Source of the DNA: Actinomyces sp. 432
GTDB taxonomy: Bacteria; Actinomycetota; Actinomycetes; Actinomycetales; Actinomycetaceae
Length of the DNA: 64,000 nt
Reading direction: 5' to 3'
Assembly: GCF_009930875.1 (NCBI RefSeq)
Contig: NZ_CP025249.1
Span: 248,001 to 312,000, forward strand
The notes under the pieces are model-generated. The model saw only the letters and a list, made by a program, of their open reading frames with translations, was not told the DNA's origin and did not search any database. Below are positions 43,728 through 52,242 of this stretch, in pieces (position 1 is the first letter of the stretch; the number at the start of each line of letters is the position of its first letter). A program made the position numbers and the translations under genes.

Positions 43728-43834
43728 CAACGCTACTTCGGGGTTAACAACGCCTGTTAACGGCCTGCTGAAGGGCTCCGAGGTATACAGCAGGCCGTTA
43801 AGTAGCGTTGTTAACGCCCAACCGGCGTAGTAGA
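43728..43834. repeat. Long nested hairpin element, CTACTACGCC family (copy 4)
   Basis: CAACGCTACTTCGGGGTTAA (from 43728) pairs in part with GTTAAGTAGCGTTG (43797-43810). AACGGCCTGCTG pairs exactly with CAGCAGGCCGTT inside. The trailing AACCGGCGTAGTAGACG matches the right arm of copy 1. Order and inner loop (GAAGGGCTCCGAGG) resemble copy 3 (GAAGGGTTCTGAGG). Confidence 0.7.
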
Positions 43835-44086
43835 CGCTTCAGCCACTGCGCCCCGAACATGAAAGAGTCGGGAATCGGTTCGGCTGTGTGGTTTGCGGGG
43901 CTGTTGCCGGTGCTCGTGGCGAGGGGCATTGCGTTGTAGGCGGTGGGAGGGGTGCATGGGGTCGGCGGGGGCCGGGATGAGTTGCGGCGCGAGGTAGCTG
44001 GAAGCTGGGGCGGGTCATGGTGCGGGGCCGGTCGAGTGAGTTTGCACGCATGCGGTTCGGGCGCGCGACCGGGATCGGCTTGATTC

Positions 44087-44240
44087 TGCGGTTTGGACTT
44101 TGTTGCGGGATGGTTGAGGGGCCTCCAGCGTGCAACGAGGGGTCCGCTGCACGCTGGAGGCTCAGGACCGGATTCTGCTGTTTTGAAGAGATCGGCGGAA
44201 TCGCAGGAAAAAGTCTAGGAATGCGGGTTGTGAGGGAGGG
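44087..44240. repeat. Diverged 155-165-bp element (copy 2) with internal hairpin
   Basis: Shares TTGATTCTGCGGTTTGGA, ACCGGATTCTGCTG, GGCGGAATCGCAGGAAAAAG and GGAATGCGGGTTGTGA with 37926-38100. Here the centre is a clear hairpin: GCCTCCAGCGTGCA (about 44122-44135) pairs exactly with TGCACGCTGGAGGC (about 44149-44162). No gene is recognised between the Fic gene and the insertion sequence (43434-44474) other than this and the hairpin at 43728. Confidence 0.5.
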
Positions 44241-44474
44241 GTTGTTGCGTGCAGTGTAGCCCCAGTGCCGTCTGGGGAACACGACCGTGGGCACCCGCCC
44301 GGAGCCCGGCCCCCAACGCAGCTCCAGCGGCGTTTGGACACAGGCGAATTTCTCGCCCCGCCGAAGCCGATACGCTGCCTGCGCGTCGGTATCACCCGGG
44401 TGTGGGGCGGCCTTCTCGTGTCTGGCGGCGATACGCCGCCTGCGCGCTGGTATCACCGGAGTGCCTCATGTCAA

Positions 44475-45874
44475 GGTGCCCGCGAAAACTTGTTGGTGCC
44501 TCATTTGGGATTGCCCGCGAAACTGGGAGGGTCTAGGAGGCTTTCTTGATGCGGATGCCCTTGTGGACGTCGGGTAGGACGCTGGGGAACTGGGCTAGGT
44601 AGAGCTGGTCGGTCTTGTCCTTGGCCAGAGCTATGAGCACGTCCTGGAGTTCGCTGATGCGGCGGGTGATGGCGGCAGGGTTTAGCTGGTTGCGGTAGGC
44701 GATCAGCTCCTGCTTCTGCTTGTCGGTGAGCACGTCGGTGTCCAGCAGCCGGTCCAGCGGGGTACGGGGAGCGTCGTACAGGCGCTTGCGCTTGCCCTCC
44801 TTGTCGGTCCCCCATCCGATGGGCTTCTTGGTAGGGGTCAGGTAGTTGGCCTGCGCGTCCACCAGCACCCACAACCGGTTCAGAACCTCCCGCTCGGCGT
44901 CGGTGTCATAGCGGTAGTAGAAGGCGTGGCGGCGTACCAGGTGGTTGTTCTTGGACTCGGGTGGTGGCCTGGTCGTTCTTCGTGTACGGCCGGCCTCGGG
45001 CGGGAGTAGATGTCCAGGTCCGCCGCCCACCCGGCCACCCCGTGGCTGGGTGAACTCGCTGCCGCCTGCGAAGTCCATGCCCGTGATAGGGAAGGGGATA
45101 TCGTCCACAGCCTGGTCCAGGACTGCCCTGATGTGCTTCTCGGCGTTGTTACGCATGGATCGGGTGAAGGCCCCGGCCGGTGAGCATGTCGGTCATGTTC
45201 AGGGTCCGGGCGAACTCGCCCTTGAGCGCCGGGCCACAGTGGGCAACGGTATCGACCTCGAAGAACCCAGGGGACTGCACGGGCCTCGCCCGCCGGCCTT
45301 GCGGATCCTGACGGGTGTTGCGCAGCAGCGGGCCGGCCTTCGTGGTGCTCTTGCCGCGCAGTTGGTCCTTGGCCCTGGCCGGTGCGAGATAGCGGTCGAT
45401 GGCCTGTCGCGCTCATCGACTCCAACTCACGCCGCACGTCCTGGCTATAGCGGTCAGTGCCTTCCGCGAGCTCGCCCGCGCCCCTCCAGCAGGTCCAGCA
45501 GCAGCGGCATTGATACCTTCAGGTATTTGCCGCACTGTCCGCCGCTGGCCGCCCACACGCGCTGTAAGACCTTCAACGCGTCGTAGGAGTACTTGCGCGC
45601 CCTGGTCCTGGGCTCGGGCCTGCCAGCTCCTGGAGGGCGCTTGGCCACCGCCCGCAGGCGCCGCCTGGCGTTATCCCGGCTCCAACCGGTCACCGCGCAC
45701 ACCTCGTCCAGCATCCTCCCCTTGTCCTTCTTGGACGCCTTGGCATACGCCCCTGCGTACTTCCTAGTGATCTCCGCCCTGGCCTGCATTGACAACCCAC
45801 TCCCCATGCCCACCACGATCCGCGACTCTCGCGGGCAGTTCTAGATGAGGCACCGAACCACTTTCGCGGGCACC
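44475..45874. mobile_element. Insertion sequence with about 45-bp terminal inverted repeats
   Basis: Element of about 1.4 kb. The left end starts GGTGCCCGCGAAAACTTGTT, then GGTGCCTCATTTGGGATTGC and CCGCGA. The right end read inward starts GGTGCCCGCGAAAGTGGTTC, then GGTGCCTCATCTAGAACTGC and CCGCGA. The ends match at most positions over about 45 bp, including the motifs GTGCCCGCGAAA, GGTGCCTCAT and TGCCCGCGA. One transposase gene, minus strand, fills the inside but is broken in several places. No clear target duplication was found beside the ends. The IS family is not assigned. Confidence 0.85.
44533..45816 (-). pseudogene. Integrase-core (DDE) transposase, interrupted by several frame changes
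   Basis: Transposase of the IS at 44475-45874. The N-terminal piece (45816 to 45454) is a helical DNA-binding region: MQARAEITRKYAGAYAKASK, then KDKGRMLDEVCAVTGWSRDN and KVLQRVWAASGGQCGKYLKV. Later pieces in other frames give FFEVDTVAHCGPALKGEFAR (first catalytic Asp), GMDFAGGSEF (second Asp), ESKNNHLVRRHAFYYRYDTD (third acidic residue), and a tail ending VLPDVHKGIRIKKAS at 44533. Joining them needs at least five single-base removals (near the GGGG before GRARGRH, near ATAIDRYL, at TGRG, after GSEFTQP, before YTKND). These are all of the opposite sign to the shifts seen in the host genes here. Start could be 45816 or 45789. Confidence 0.8.
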
Positions 45875-46087
45875 TAAGATGAGTCTCGTCGATCACTGGC
45901 AACACGCGGGCGCTCCCTATACGCTGCGAGTGCGCAGGCTGATCACCACCGTCTGGGGATTCCCGTCAGCGCAGAGCTGGGAGCGTGCGAGCGCCTGCCA
46001 GCGCGCATTCGGGAGCGCCGCAGGCTCCTCGCCGTTGGTGGCGTTGCCACTGAAAAGCATGATCGCAATGGACCCTGGGGAACCATC

Positions 46088-47287
46088 ATGAGCACACACC
46101 GGAAGACCGACGACCACCACGAGCCCGACGATCCCGACATCGCCCAGGCGATGCGGGCCCGCCGCCAGGAACTCGGCCTGAGCGTGCTGGAGATGGCTGC
46201 ACGCGCCGGCGTCTCCGAGCAGACCTGGCGCAACTACGAGGCCGGCCGCACCCAGGTGCGCGGCGACAAGCAGGCGGGCGTGTGGGAGGCCCTCGAATGG
46301 GAGCCGCCCATCCACGTGGCCGCCCTGGACGACCTCCGCGCCGCCCTTCGGGGCGGCGCCACGTCGGCTGGCCCGGGCGGCGCGATGCCAATCGGTCCAG
46401 GCAGCTTCGGCCCCGGCTTCGACGGCCCGGGCAGCTTCGGCCCCGGCTTCGACGGCCCGGGCGGATTCGGCACCGGCTCCGACGGCCCGGGCAGCTTCGG
46501 CCCCGGCTCCGACGGCCCGGGCGGATTCGGCACCGCCTTCGGCGTCCCTGGGTACGACATCCCTGACGATGCCTACGACCCCTTCGAAGGTCTCGACGCG
46601 GAGGACCTGGCCGCCCAGGCCGCGGCCGACCTCCCCGTCCCCGACTGGGACGACATCCCTACCGTCCTGTCCGAGGTCTACTCCCAGCGGCTTGCACGCA
46701 CACTCGGGGAGGACGCCGCCCGCTGCTTCGCCCTGGGGACCTTCCTGTTCGACATGTCCGTAGCCGAGGACCTCGAAGGCTTGGCCTCACTTCCCCGCGG
46801 CGCCCACCTGGGCCAGCTCGACGAGACCCACATCGGCTCCACCCTGCCGCAGCTGTGGCTGACCCGCTACGACTACGAGTTCGTCTTCCAGCTGCGCGGC
46901 ACCGCCCGGGACATGACCCTGCGCCTGACCGACGCCGGCCCTGCGAGCGCTGAGCCGCTGGTACGCACCATGGCCGACGCCATCGTGCTCCATGACATCT
47001 TCAACCTCGGCGGTGTCATCGCCGACTCGCGTGGTGCCGGCATCGACGAGGACCGTTGGGAGGCCTGGGTGGACGCCCTGTCCGGCCCGGACCAGCCCGC
47101 TCACGCGCTGATCGCCATGGGCCTGGTCCCGCCCGCCGACGCGCCCGATCACTTCAACAACTGGTTCGCGCCGCTGCCGGCCCCCTTCATCCCTGACTGG
47201 GACGGCACGCGCGACGGCTCCAGCCCGACGACGGCGCCGGCCGACCCGGGCGACGCCACCGTCACCCCGCTGCGCCGCAGTCACTGA
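46088..47287 (+). CDS. XRE-type HTH protein with Gly/Phe repeat linker
   Basis: Protein of 399 residues. The HTH lies at about residues 15-60: AQAMRARRQELGLSVLEMAA, RAGVSEQTWRNYEAGRTQVR. A 10-residue repeat (GSFGPGFDGP and variants) occurs five times at about 105-154, forming a flexible low-complexity linker. The C-terminal 240 residues are a distinct acidic domain (LDAEDLAAQAAADLPVPDWD to FIPDWDGTRDGSS) with no recognised family. The first part is a DNA-binding regulator by homology; the rest is unknown. It starts right after the IS right flank; start 46088 has only weak upstream complementarity (GGGGAACC). Some strain variation in repeat number would be expected. Confidence 0.7.
   Translation: MSTHRKTDDHHEPDDPDIAQAMRARRQELGLSVLEMAARAGVSEQTWRNYEAGRTQVRGDKQAGVWEALEWEPPIHVAALDDLRAALRGGATSAGPGGAMPIGPGSFGPGFDGPGSFGPGFDGPGGFGTGSDGPGSFGPGSDGPGGFGTAFGVPGYDIPDDAYDPFEGLDAEDLAAQAAADLPVPDWDDIPTVLSEVYSQRLARTLGEDAARCFALGTFLFDMSVAEDLEGLASLPRGAHLGQLDETHIGSTLPQLWLTRYDYEFVFQLRGTARDMTLRLTDAGPASAEPLVRTMADAIVLHDIFNLGGVIADSRGAGIDEDRWEAWVDALSGPDQPAHALIAMGLVPPADAPDHFNNWFAPLPAPFIPDWDGTRDGSSPTTAPADPGDATVTPLRRSH
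46400..46549 (+). repeat. 30-bp in-frame tandem repeat, five units
   Basis: Unit GGCAGCTTCGGCCCCGGCTT plus CGACGGCCCG begins at 46400, 46430, 46460, 46490 and 46520 (the third and fifth carry GGCGGATTCGGCACC, and the last is partial). Being a multiple of 3, copy-number change would leave the host gene in frame and only lengthen or shorten its linker. Confidence 0.9.
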
Positions 47288-47358
47288 CGGCGTTGCTGCC
47301 GTAGTCAATGGTGAAGTGACGCAACCGCAGGGGCGGCGATGGGTGTCACTGCCCGCCC

Positions 47359-47652
47359 TCAGGCCTCCAGCGCGGTCGCTTCGCCCACACCCGGCACGAC
47401 TCCGCTGCGGCGGGCGTGGATCTTGGCGGCCTGCCGCAGCGTCAGCTGCCGGGTCAGCGTCATGATCGCGCCGGATACCAGGGCGAAGGCAACAACCTCT
47501 CCGAGTCGGTAGCTGAGTACCTGATCCTCGTCCTGCGGCGCCGGCTTGCCGGTGACAGCCTTCCACCCCGCGGCCACGGCCCTCTCGGCGATAGCGCTCG
47601 AGGCCAGGAGCGAAAGAGCGGATGCGGCTGTCCAACCGAGACTGTTCTTCAT
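47359..47652 (-). CDS. DUF4235 small membrane protein
   Basis: 97-residue membrane protein of the actinobacterial DUF4235 type: hydrophobic helix SALSLLASSAIAERAVAAGW, the conserved KAVTGKPAPQDEDQ (between the helices), second helix GEVVAFALVSGAIMTLTRQL, then LRQAAKIHARRSG. Function unknown. It stands convergent with the HTH gene and divergent from the thiamine operon. Confidence 0.85.
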   Translation of the reverse strand: MKNSLGWTAASALSLLASSAIAERAVAAGWKAVTGKPAPQDEDQVLSYRLGEVVAFALVSGAIMTLTRQLTLRQAAKIHARRSGVVPGVGEATALEA

Positions 47653-47907
47653 GATGACTACCCCCTGAAATCTGCTTGATGACTGGACACCTGATGGCGG
47701 CGACGGTAGGCGGGCCGCTCACCGCCCCGCCCCGATCCTGTCACACGGTATAGGGACCATATGCGTGGACTCACCCCACCTCGGGTTTTGCCCGGGTTTT
47801 TGCAGCGGCCTCGCAGGCGCTGTTCCGTGCCCCCGTCGGCTCCGGCCCGGAGCATTGGGCCGCGGCGCCCTGCGCAACGCAGCTGGCCGCCGCGCTAAGC
47901 TGGCCCC

Positions 47908-48030
47908 ACAACGACAGGGGAGCGCCCCGTCGTCGGCGGGGCCGCCCCGCCCGCGGCCACGGCGCTGAGAGTGCGGGCAGCCGCAGACCCTCGAACCTGC
48001 TCCGGTTCGCACCGGCGAAGGAAGTCGAGA
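47908..48030 (+). promoter_or_regulatory. TPP (thiamine pyrophosphate) riboswitch
   Basis: The thi-box core is present: GGCGCTGAGAGTGCGGGCAG (contains CUGAGA), then GACCCTCGAACCTGCTCCGG (CC-C-GAACCUG) and TTCGCACCGGCGAAGGAAG. The 5' closing segment GACAGGGGAGC pairs toward the 3' GGAAGTC end through P1. It lies 60 bp upstream of the thiB start and should switch off thiBPQ when thiamine pyrophosphate is abundant. Mechanism (terminator or ribosome-site sequestration) is not resolved. Confidence 0.92.
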
Positions 48031-48089
48031 TCTCCCCGGGCGCACCGACTGCGCCCGGGCCCTCCGGACCACCATCCAGGAGGAACATT

Positions 48090-49277
48090 ATGAGCACCAG
48101 GAAGGCCGCCGTCCGCGCCGCCGTGTCACCTCTAACCGCCCCGTCCAACGGCGTCGCGCTTGCCGCATCGACGCGCAGCGCCCACCGGCTTGCCGCCATC
48201 CGCCCCAGCCGCCGCGCGCTGCTCACCGGAGGCGCCACCGCCGCCGTCGGCCTGGCGCTCGCGGCCTGCGGCTCCGGGACAGGCGGCTCCGGCACGAGCT
48301 CCACGGCCTCGGACGGTACCGTCACCGTCGTCACCTATGACTCCTTCGACCTGCCCGATGAGCTTATCGCCGCCTTCGAGGCCGACACCGGCTACACCCT
48401 GGAGATCGCCCGCTCCGGCGACGGCGGCGAGGTCGCCAACAAGCTGATCCTCACCAAGGACGCCCCGCTCGGCGACGCCGTCTTCGGCATCAACAACACC
48501 ATGGCCTCCCGCATCCTCGCCGAGGGCGTCATCGACACCGACGTCGCCCTGAACCTGCCCGACGGCGCCGCGGACTACCTGGCGCCCTACATCGTCGATG
48601 ACACCCCCGCGCTCGTGCCCATCGACTTCGGGGAGGTGTGCGTCAACGTCGACACCTTCTGGCTCTCCGACCACGGCCTGGAGGTGCCCGCCATCTTCGA
48701 GGACCTGACCGACCCCGCCTACAAGGACATGTTCGTCGCCATCAACCCCACCACCTCCTCCACTGGCATGGCCTTCCTGCTGGCCACCATCGGCCATTTC
48801 GGCGAGGACGGCTTCGCCCAGTACTGGAAGGACCTGGTCGCCAACGGCACCAAGATCGACGAGGGCTGGTCGGACGCCTACTACACCGACTTCACCGCCG
48901 GCGGCGGGGACGGCGCCTACCCGATCGTCGTCTCCTACTCCTCCTCGCCCGCCGCCACCCTCAACGACGACGGCATCGCCACCACCGCCGCAATGTCGCG
49001 CACCGCCACCCGACAGGTCGAGTACGCGGGCGTGCTGGCCGGGGCCGCCAACCCCGACGGCGCCGCCGCCTTCGTGGCCTGGATGCTGTCGCGCGACGTG
49101 CAGGAGGCCATCCCCGACGCCATGTACATGTACCCCGTCGACCCCGACGCCGCCCTCGCGGACGACCTCGCAAACTTCGGTGCCACCGCGGAGGATCCGA
49201 TCGTCGTCGACCCCGACGACATCGCCGCCCACCAGCAGGAATGGCTGACCACCTGGGCCCAGGCCGTTGGCCAGTGA
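48090..49277 (+). CDS. thiB: Thiamine ABC transporter, substrate-binding lipoprotein
   Basis: Extracytoplasmic thiamine-binding protein of 395 residues. Tat-like start (RPSRRALLTGGATAAVGLAL) and lipobox LALAAC near residue 60 mark a membrane-anchored lipoprotein. The binding domain begins VTVVTYDSFDLPDELIAAFE, continues KLILTKDAPLGDAVFGINNT and PIDFGEVCVNVDTFWLSD, and contains the family's GWSDAYYTDFTAGGGDGAYP with aromatic residues that stack on thiamine, and VVSYSSSPA. It directly follows the TPP riboswitch and precedes thiP. Start at 48090 is served by AGGAGG 7 bp upstream. Confidence 0.93.
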   Translation: MSTRKAAVRAAVSPLTAPSNGVALAASTRSAHRLAAIRPSRRALLTGGATAAVGLALAACGSGTGGSGTSSTASDGTVTVVTYDSFDLPDELIAAFEADTGYTLEIARSGDGGEVANKLILTKDAPLGDAVFGINNTMASRILAEGVIDTDVALNLPDGAADYLAPYIVDDTPALVPIDFGEVCVNVDTFWLSDHGLEVPAIFEDLTDPAYKDMFVAINPTTSSTGMAFLLATIGHFGEDGFAQYWKDLVANGTKIDEGWSDAYYTDFTAGGGDGAYPIVVSYSSSPAATLNDDGIATTAAMSRTATRQVEYAGVLAGAANPDGAAAFVAWMLSRDVQEAIPDAMYMYPVDPDAALADDLANFGATAEDPIVVDPDDIAAHQQEWLTTWAQAVGQ

Positions 49278-49299
49278 CGGTGGGAATGGAGGCCGGCCG

Positions 49300-51102
49300 G
49301 TGACGACGGCGCGTAACAAGTGCCGGTCTGGGCGTGTAACGAGTGCCGGTTTCGGCGTGTTACAAGTGCCGGTCTCGGCGGGGGCACGGGCGACGGCGGG
49401 GGAGCGGATCGGCTGGGCCCTCGCCGTCGCCGTCCCGCTGGCCTTCCTCGGCGTGTTCTTCGCCTGGCCGGTGCTGACGCTGCTGGCCCGCGGCCTGGCC
49501 CCCGACGGCGCCCTGGACCTGGGTGGCTTCGGCGAGGTGCTGGCCCGTCCGCGCACCTGGCGGGTCATCGGCCAGACCCTCATTCAGGCCACCGCCGCCA
49601 CCGCCATCTGCGTGGCCCTCGGCATCCCCGGGGCGCTCGTGCTCTACCGGCGCCGCTTCCCCGGCCAGGGCCTGCTGCGGGGCGTGGTCACGGTGCCCTT
49701 CGTGCTGCCCAGCGTCGTCGTCGGCACCGCCTTCCACGCCCTGGTGACCACCGGCGGGCCCCTGGGCGGGCTGAATCTGGACGGCACCCGCACCGCCGTG
49801 ATCGCCGCCCTGGTGTTCTTCAACTACGGCTATGTGGTGCGCAACATCGGCACCATGTGGTGCCGGCTCGACCCGCGCGCCGTGGAGGCGGCCCGCACCC
49901 TGGGTGCCTCCCCGTGGCGGGCGTGGCGCACCGTCACCCTGCCGAGCCTGCTGCCCGCCATCGCCTCCGCCGCCGCCACCGTCTTCCTGCTGTGCGCCAC
50001 CGCCTACGGGGTGGTGCTGGTGCTGGGCGGCACCGGCGCGGGCACCATCGAGACGGAGATCTACCTGCTCACCGCCCGCTACCTGGACCTGCGGGCCGCC
50101 GCCGTGCTGTCGGTGGTGCAGCTGGTGGTGATCGCCGCCGCCCTGTGGGTGGGGGAGCGGGCCCGCCGTGCCCGCCAGGCCCACCTGGCGCTGCGCACGG
50201 ACGTGCCCGCGACGCCGCTGCGCGTCGCCGACGCCCCGGCCCTGGGAGTCACCGCCCTGACCATTTGCGGTCTCCTGGTGGCGCCCATGGCGGTGCTGGT
50301 GATCCGCTCGCTGCGACGCGCCGGGCACTGGACGCTCGCCAACTACGCCGACCTGTCCACCACCGGCGGCGACAACGCCCTGCTCGTCTCGGTCTGGGAG
50401 GCGGCCGGCAACTCCCTGCGGGTGGCCGCGGCCGCCACGGCGATCGCCCTGACAGTGGGGGTGGCCGTGTGCCTGGTGCTCTCCCGCAATCCGCGGCGCC
50501 GCCTGCTGGCTCGCGGCATCGCCCTGTTCGACGCCGTGTTCATGCTGCCGCTGGGGGTGTCCGCGGTGACGGTGGGCTTCGGCTTCCTGATCACTCTGGC
50601 CCCGACCGGGCTGACTCGCAGTTGGTGGATCCTGCCGCTGGCGCAGGCGGTGGTCGCCGTGCCGCTGGTGGTGCGCACGCTGCTGCCGGGCGTGCGGGCG
50701 ATCGACCCGCGCCAGCGGGAGGTCGCGGCCACGCTCGGCGCCGGCCCGGGCCGAGTACTGGCCAGCGTGGACGGGCCGCACCTGCTGCGCGCCGGTGGCC
50801 TGGCCGCCGGCTTCGCCCTTGCCACCAGCGTGGGGGAGTTCGGGGCGACGTCGTTCCTCGCCCGCCCGCAGGGGCCGACGCTGCCGGTGGTCGTCTACCG
50901 GCTGGTCGGCTCCCCGGGCGCGCAGAACCAGGGCATGGGCCTGGCCGCCGGGGTGGTGCTGGCGGTCGGCGCCGCCGCCCTCATGCTCGCCTGTGAGCGC
51001 CTCCAGGCCTCCGCCCGCCGCCCCACCCGCTCCCTCGCCGAGACCGGCACAAGTAACACACTGAGACCGGCACAAGTAACGCACCGAGACCGACACAAAT
51101 GA
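49300..51102 (+). CDS. thiP: Thiamine ABC transporter, permease (double membrane domain)
   Basis: Membrane subunit with two fused permease domains, about 600 residues. GTG start at 49300 with GGAGG 12 bp upstream; a TTG start at 49267 is possible but less likely. Both domains carry the EAA loop: DPRAVEAARTLGASPWRAWR and DPRQREVAATLGAGPGRVLA. About 12 helices in total. The first 25 residues (NKCRSGRVTSAGFG and on) are not family sequence: they are the translated short repeats at 49311-49380. The last 20 residues (AETGTSNTLRPAQVTHRDRH) are the repeats at 51039-51104, which also provide the stop. The true start may be further in. Follows thiB, precedes thiQ. Confidence 0.9.
   Translation: MTTARNKCRSGRVTSAGFGVLQVPVSAGARATAGERIGWALAVAVPLAFLGVFFAWPVLTLLARGLAPDGALDLGGFGEVLARPRTWRVIGQTLIQATAATAICVALGIPGALVLYRRRFPGQGLLRGVVTVPFVLPSVVVGTAFHALVTTGGPLGGLNLDGTRTAVIAALVFFNYGYVVRNIGTMWCRLDPRAVEAARTLGASPWRAWRTVTLPSLLPAIASAAATVFLLCATAYGVVLVLGGTGAGTIETEIYLLTARYLDLRAAAVLSVVQLVVIAAALWVGERARRARQAHLALRTDVPATPLRVADAPALGVTALTICGLLVAPMAVLVIRSLRRAGHWTLANYADLSTTGGDNALLVSVWEAAGNSLRVAAAATAIALTVGVAVCLVLSRNPRRRLLARGIALFDAVFMLPLGVSAVTVGFGFLITLAPTGLTRSWWILPLAQAVVAVPLVVRTLLPGVRAIDPRQREVAATLGAGPGRVLASVDGPHLLRAGGLAAGFALATSVGEFGATSFLARPQGPTLPVVVYRLVGSPGAQNQGMGLAAGVVLAVGAAALMLACERLQASARRPTRSLAETGTSNTLRPAQVTHRDRHK
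49311..49380. repeat. Short repeats inside the 5' end of thiP (3 units)
   Basis: Three 22-24-bp units: GTAACAAGTGCCGGTCTGGG, GTAACGAGTGCCGGTTTCGG and GTTACAAGTGCCGGTCTCGG. They are read in frame as CRSGR, SAGFG and VPVSAG. If thiP really starts at 49300 they form its N-terminus; if it starts downstream they are its leader. Confidence 0.75.
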
Positions 51103-51104
51103 CG
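51039..51104. repeat. Short repeats overlapping the 3' end of thiP (3 units)
   Basis: GAGACCGGCACAAGTAACAC, GAGACCGGCACAAGTAACG and GAGACCGACACAAATGACG in tandem, opposite in orientation to the set at 49311. The thiP stop (TGA of AAATGACG) lies in the last unit. They end 27 bp before the thiQ start. Confidence 0.75.
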
Positions 51105-51130
51105 CCCGTCCACAACCCAGGAGAACCCGC

Positions 51131-52228
51131 ATGACCGCTGCCCCTGCGGTTCCCGCGCCCGCCGACTCGGGCCTGAGCGTACGCGACCTGAGCGTCGTCT
51201 ACCCGGCCGGGCGCGGAGCGGCGCCCCTGACCGCCGTCGACACCGTCTCCCTCGACGTCCCGCGCGGCCAGATCCTCGCCCTGCTCGGGGCCTCCGGCTC
51301 CGGCAAGTCCTCGCTGCTGCGCGCCGTCGCCGGCCTGGAGGACATCGCCGTCGGCACCATCACCTGGGATGGGCACGACGTCGTCCCCGTCCCCGTGCAC
51401 CGGCGCGGCTTCGGGCTGATGTTCCAGGATGGGCAGCTGTTCCCATTCCGCGACGTCGCCGGCAATATCGCCTACGGGCTGGCCGGGTTGCCGCGCCCAG
51501 AGCAGGCGCGCCGGGTGGAGGAGGTGCTCGACGTCGTCGGCCTGCCCGGCTACGGGGACCGGGCGGTGACCACCCTGTCCGGCGGGCAGGCGCAGCGCGT
51601 CGTCCTCGCCCGCGCCCTGGCGCCCCGCCCGCGGCTGCTGCTCCTGGACGAGCCACTGTCCGCCCTCGACCGCGCCCTGCGCGAGCAACTCGCCACCGAC
51701 CTGCGCGCCATCCTGAAGGAGCAGGGCACCACCGCGCTGTATGTCACTCACGACCAGGACGAGGCCATGACTGTCGCCGACCGGGTCGGGGTCATGGAGG
51801 CCGGTCGGCTCCTACGAGTGGACACCCCGGAGCGGCTGTGGGCCGACCCCGGCAGCGCGCGAGTCGCCCGGTTCCTCGGGTTCGGGCCGCTGCTCGACGC
51901 CGACGCCGCCGCACGCCTGGGCTGGTCAGGTCTCCTGGAGGGACGGCCCGGGGAGTTACTGGCGCTGGCGCCCGGCGCACTGACCGCCTACGCCGTCGGC
52001 GGCGCGGGCGCGGGCGCCGACGGCGCAATCGGTGCGAGGGGCGGGGCGAGTGTGCGGGTGCCCGTCACCGCGGTGGGAATGCGCGGCGGGCAGCGTGTGA
52101 TCGGGGTCGAGCTCGCAGGAGAGTCGGTCGTCGCCGTGCTGGGTCCCGACGGCGCTGAGCCGGTGCAGGCTGGGCAGGACGTGAAGGTGCAGCTGGACTC
52201 GCGCCGCACCGCGGTAGTACGGGCGTGA
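51131..52228 (+). CDS. thiQ: Thiamine ABC transporter, ATP-binding protein
   Basis: ATPase of the thiamine importer, 365 residues. Walker A in LALLGASGSGKSSLLRAVAG, Q-loop in GLMFQDGQLFPFRDVAGN, signature TTLSGGQAQRVVLARALAPR, Walker B in LLLLDEPLSALDRALREQL, H-loop in ALYVTHDQDEAMTVADRVGV. The extra 120 C-terminal residues resemble the TOBE-like or accessory tail of import ATPases. AGGAG lies 7 bp before the ATG. The riboswitch at 47908 probably controls all three genes. Confidence 0.92.
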   Translation: MTAAPAVPAPADSGLSVRDLSVVYPAGRGAAPLTAVDTVSLDVPRGQILALLGASGSGKSSLLRAVAGLEDIAVGTITWDGHDVVPVPVHRRGFGLMFQDGQLFPFRDVAGNIAYGLAGLPRPEQARRVEEVLDVVGLPGYGDRAVTTLSGGQAQRVVLARALAPRPRLLLLDEPLSALDRALREQLATDLRAILKEQGTTALYVTHDQDEAMTVADRVGVMEAGRLLRVDTPERLWADPGSARVARFLGFGPLLDADAAARLGWSGLLEGRPGELLALAPGALTAYAVGGAGAGADGAIGARGGASVRVPVTAVGMRGGQRVIGVELAGESVVAVLGPDGAEPVQAGQDVKVQLDSRRTAVVRA

Positions 52229-52242
52229 GCGCGCGGCTCCGT

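Noticed and set aside
47765..48075. Open frames across the TPP riboswitch
   Set aside because: The thi-box core explains the conserved sequence, and no ribosome site supports these frames.
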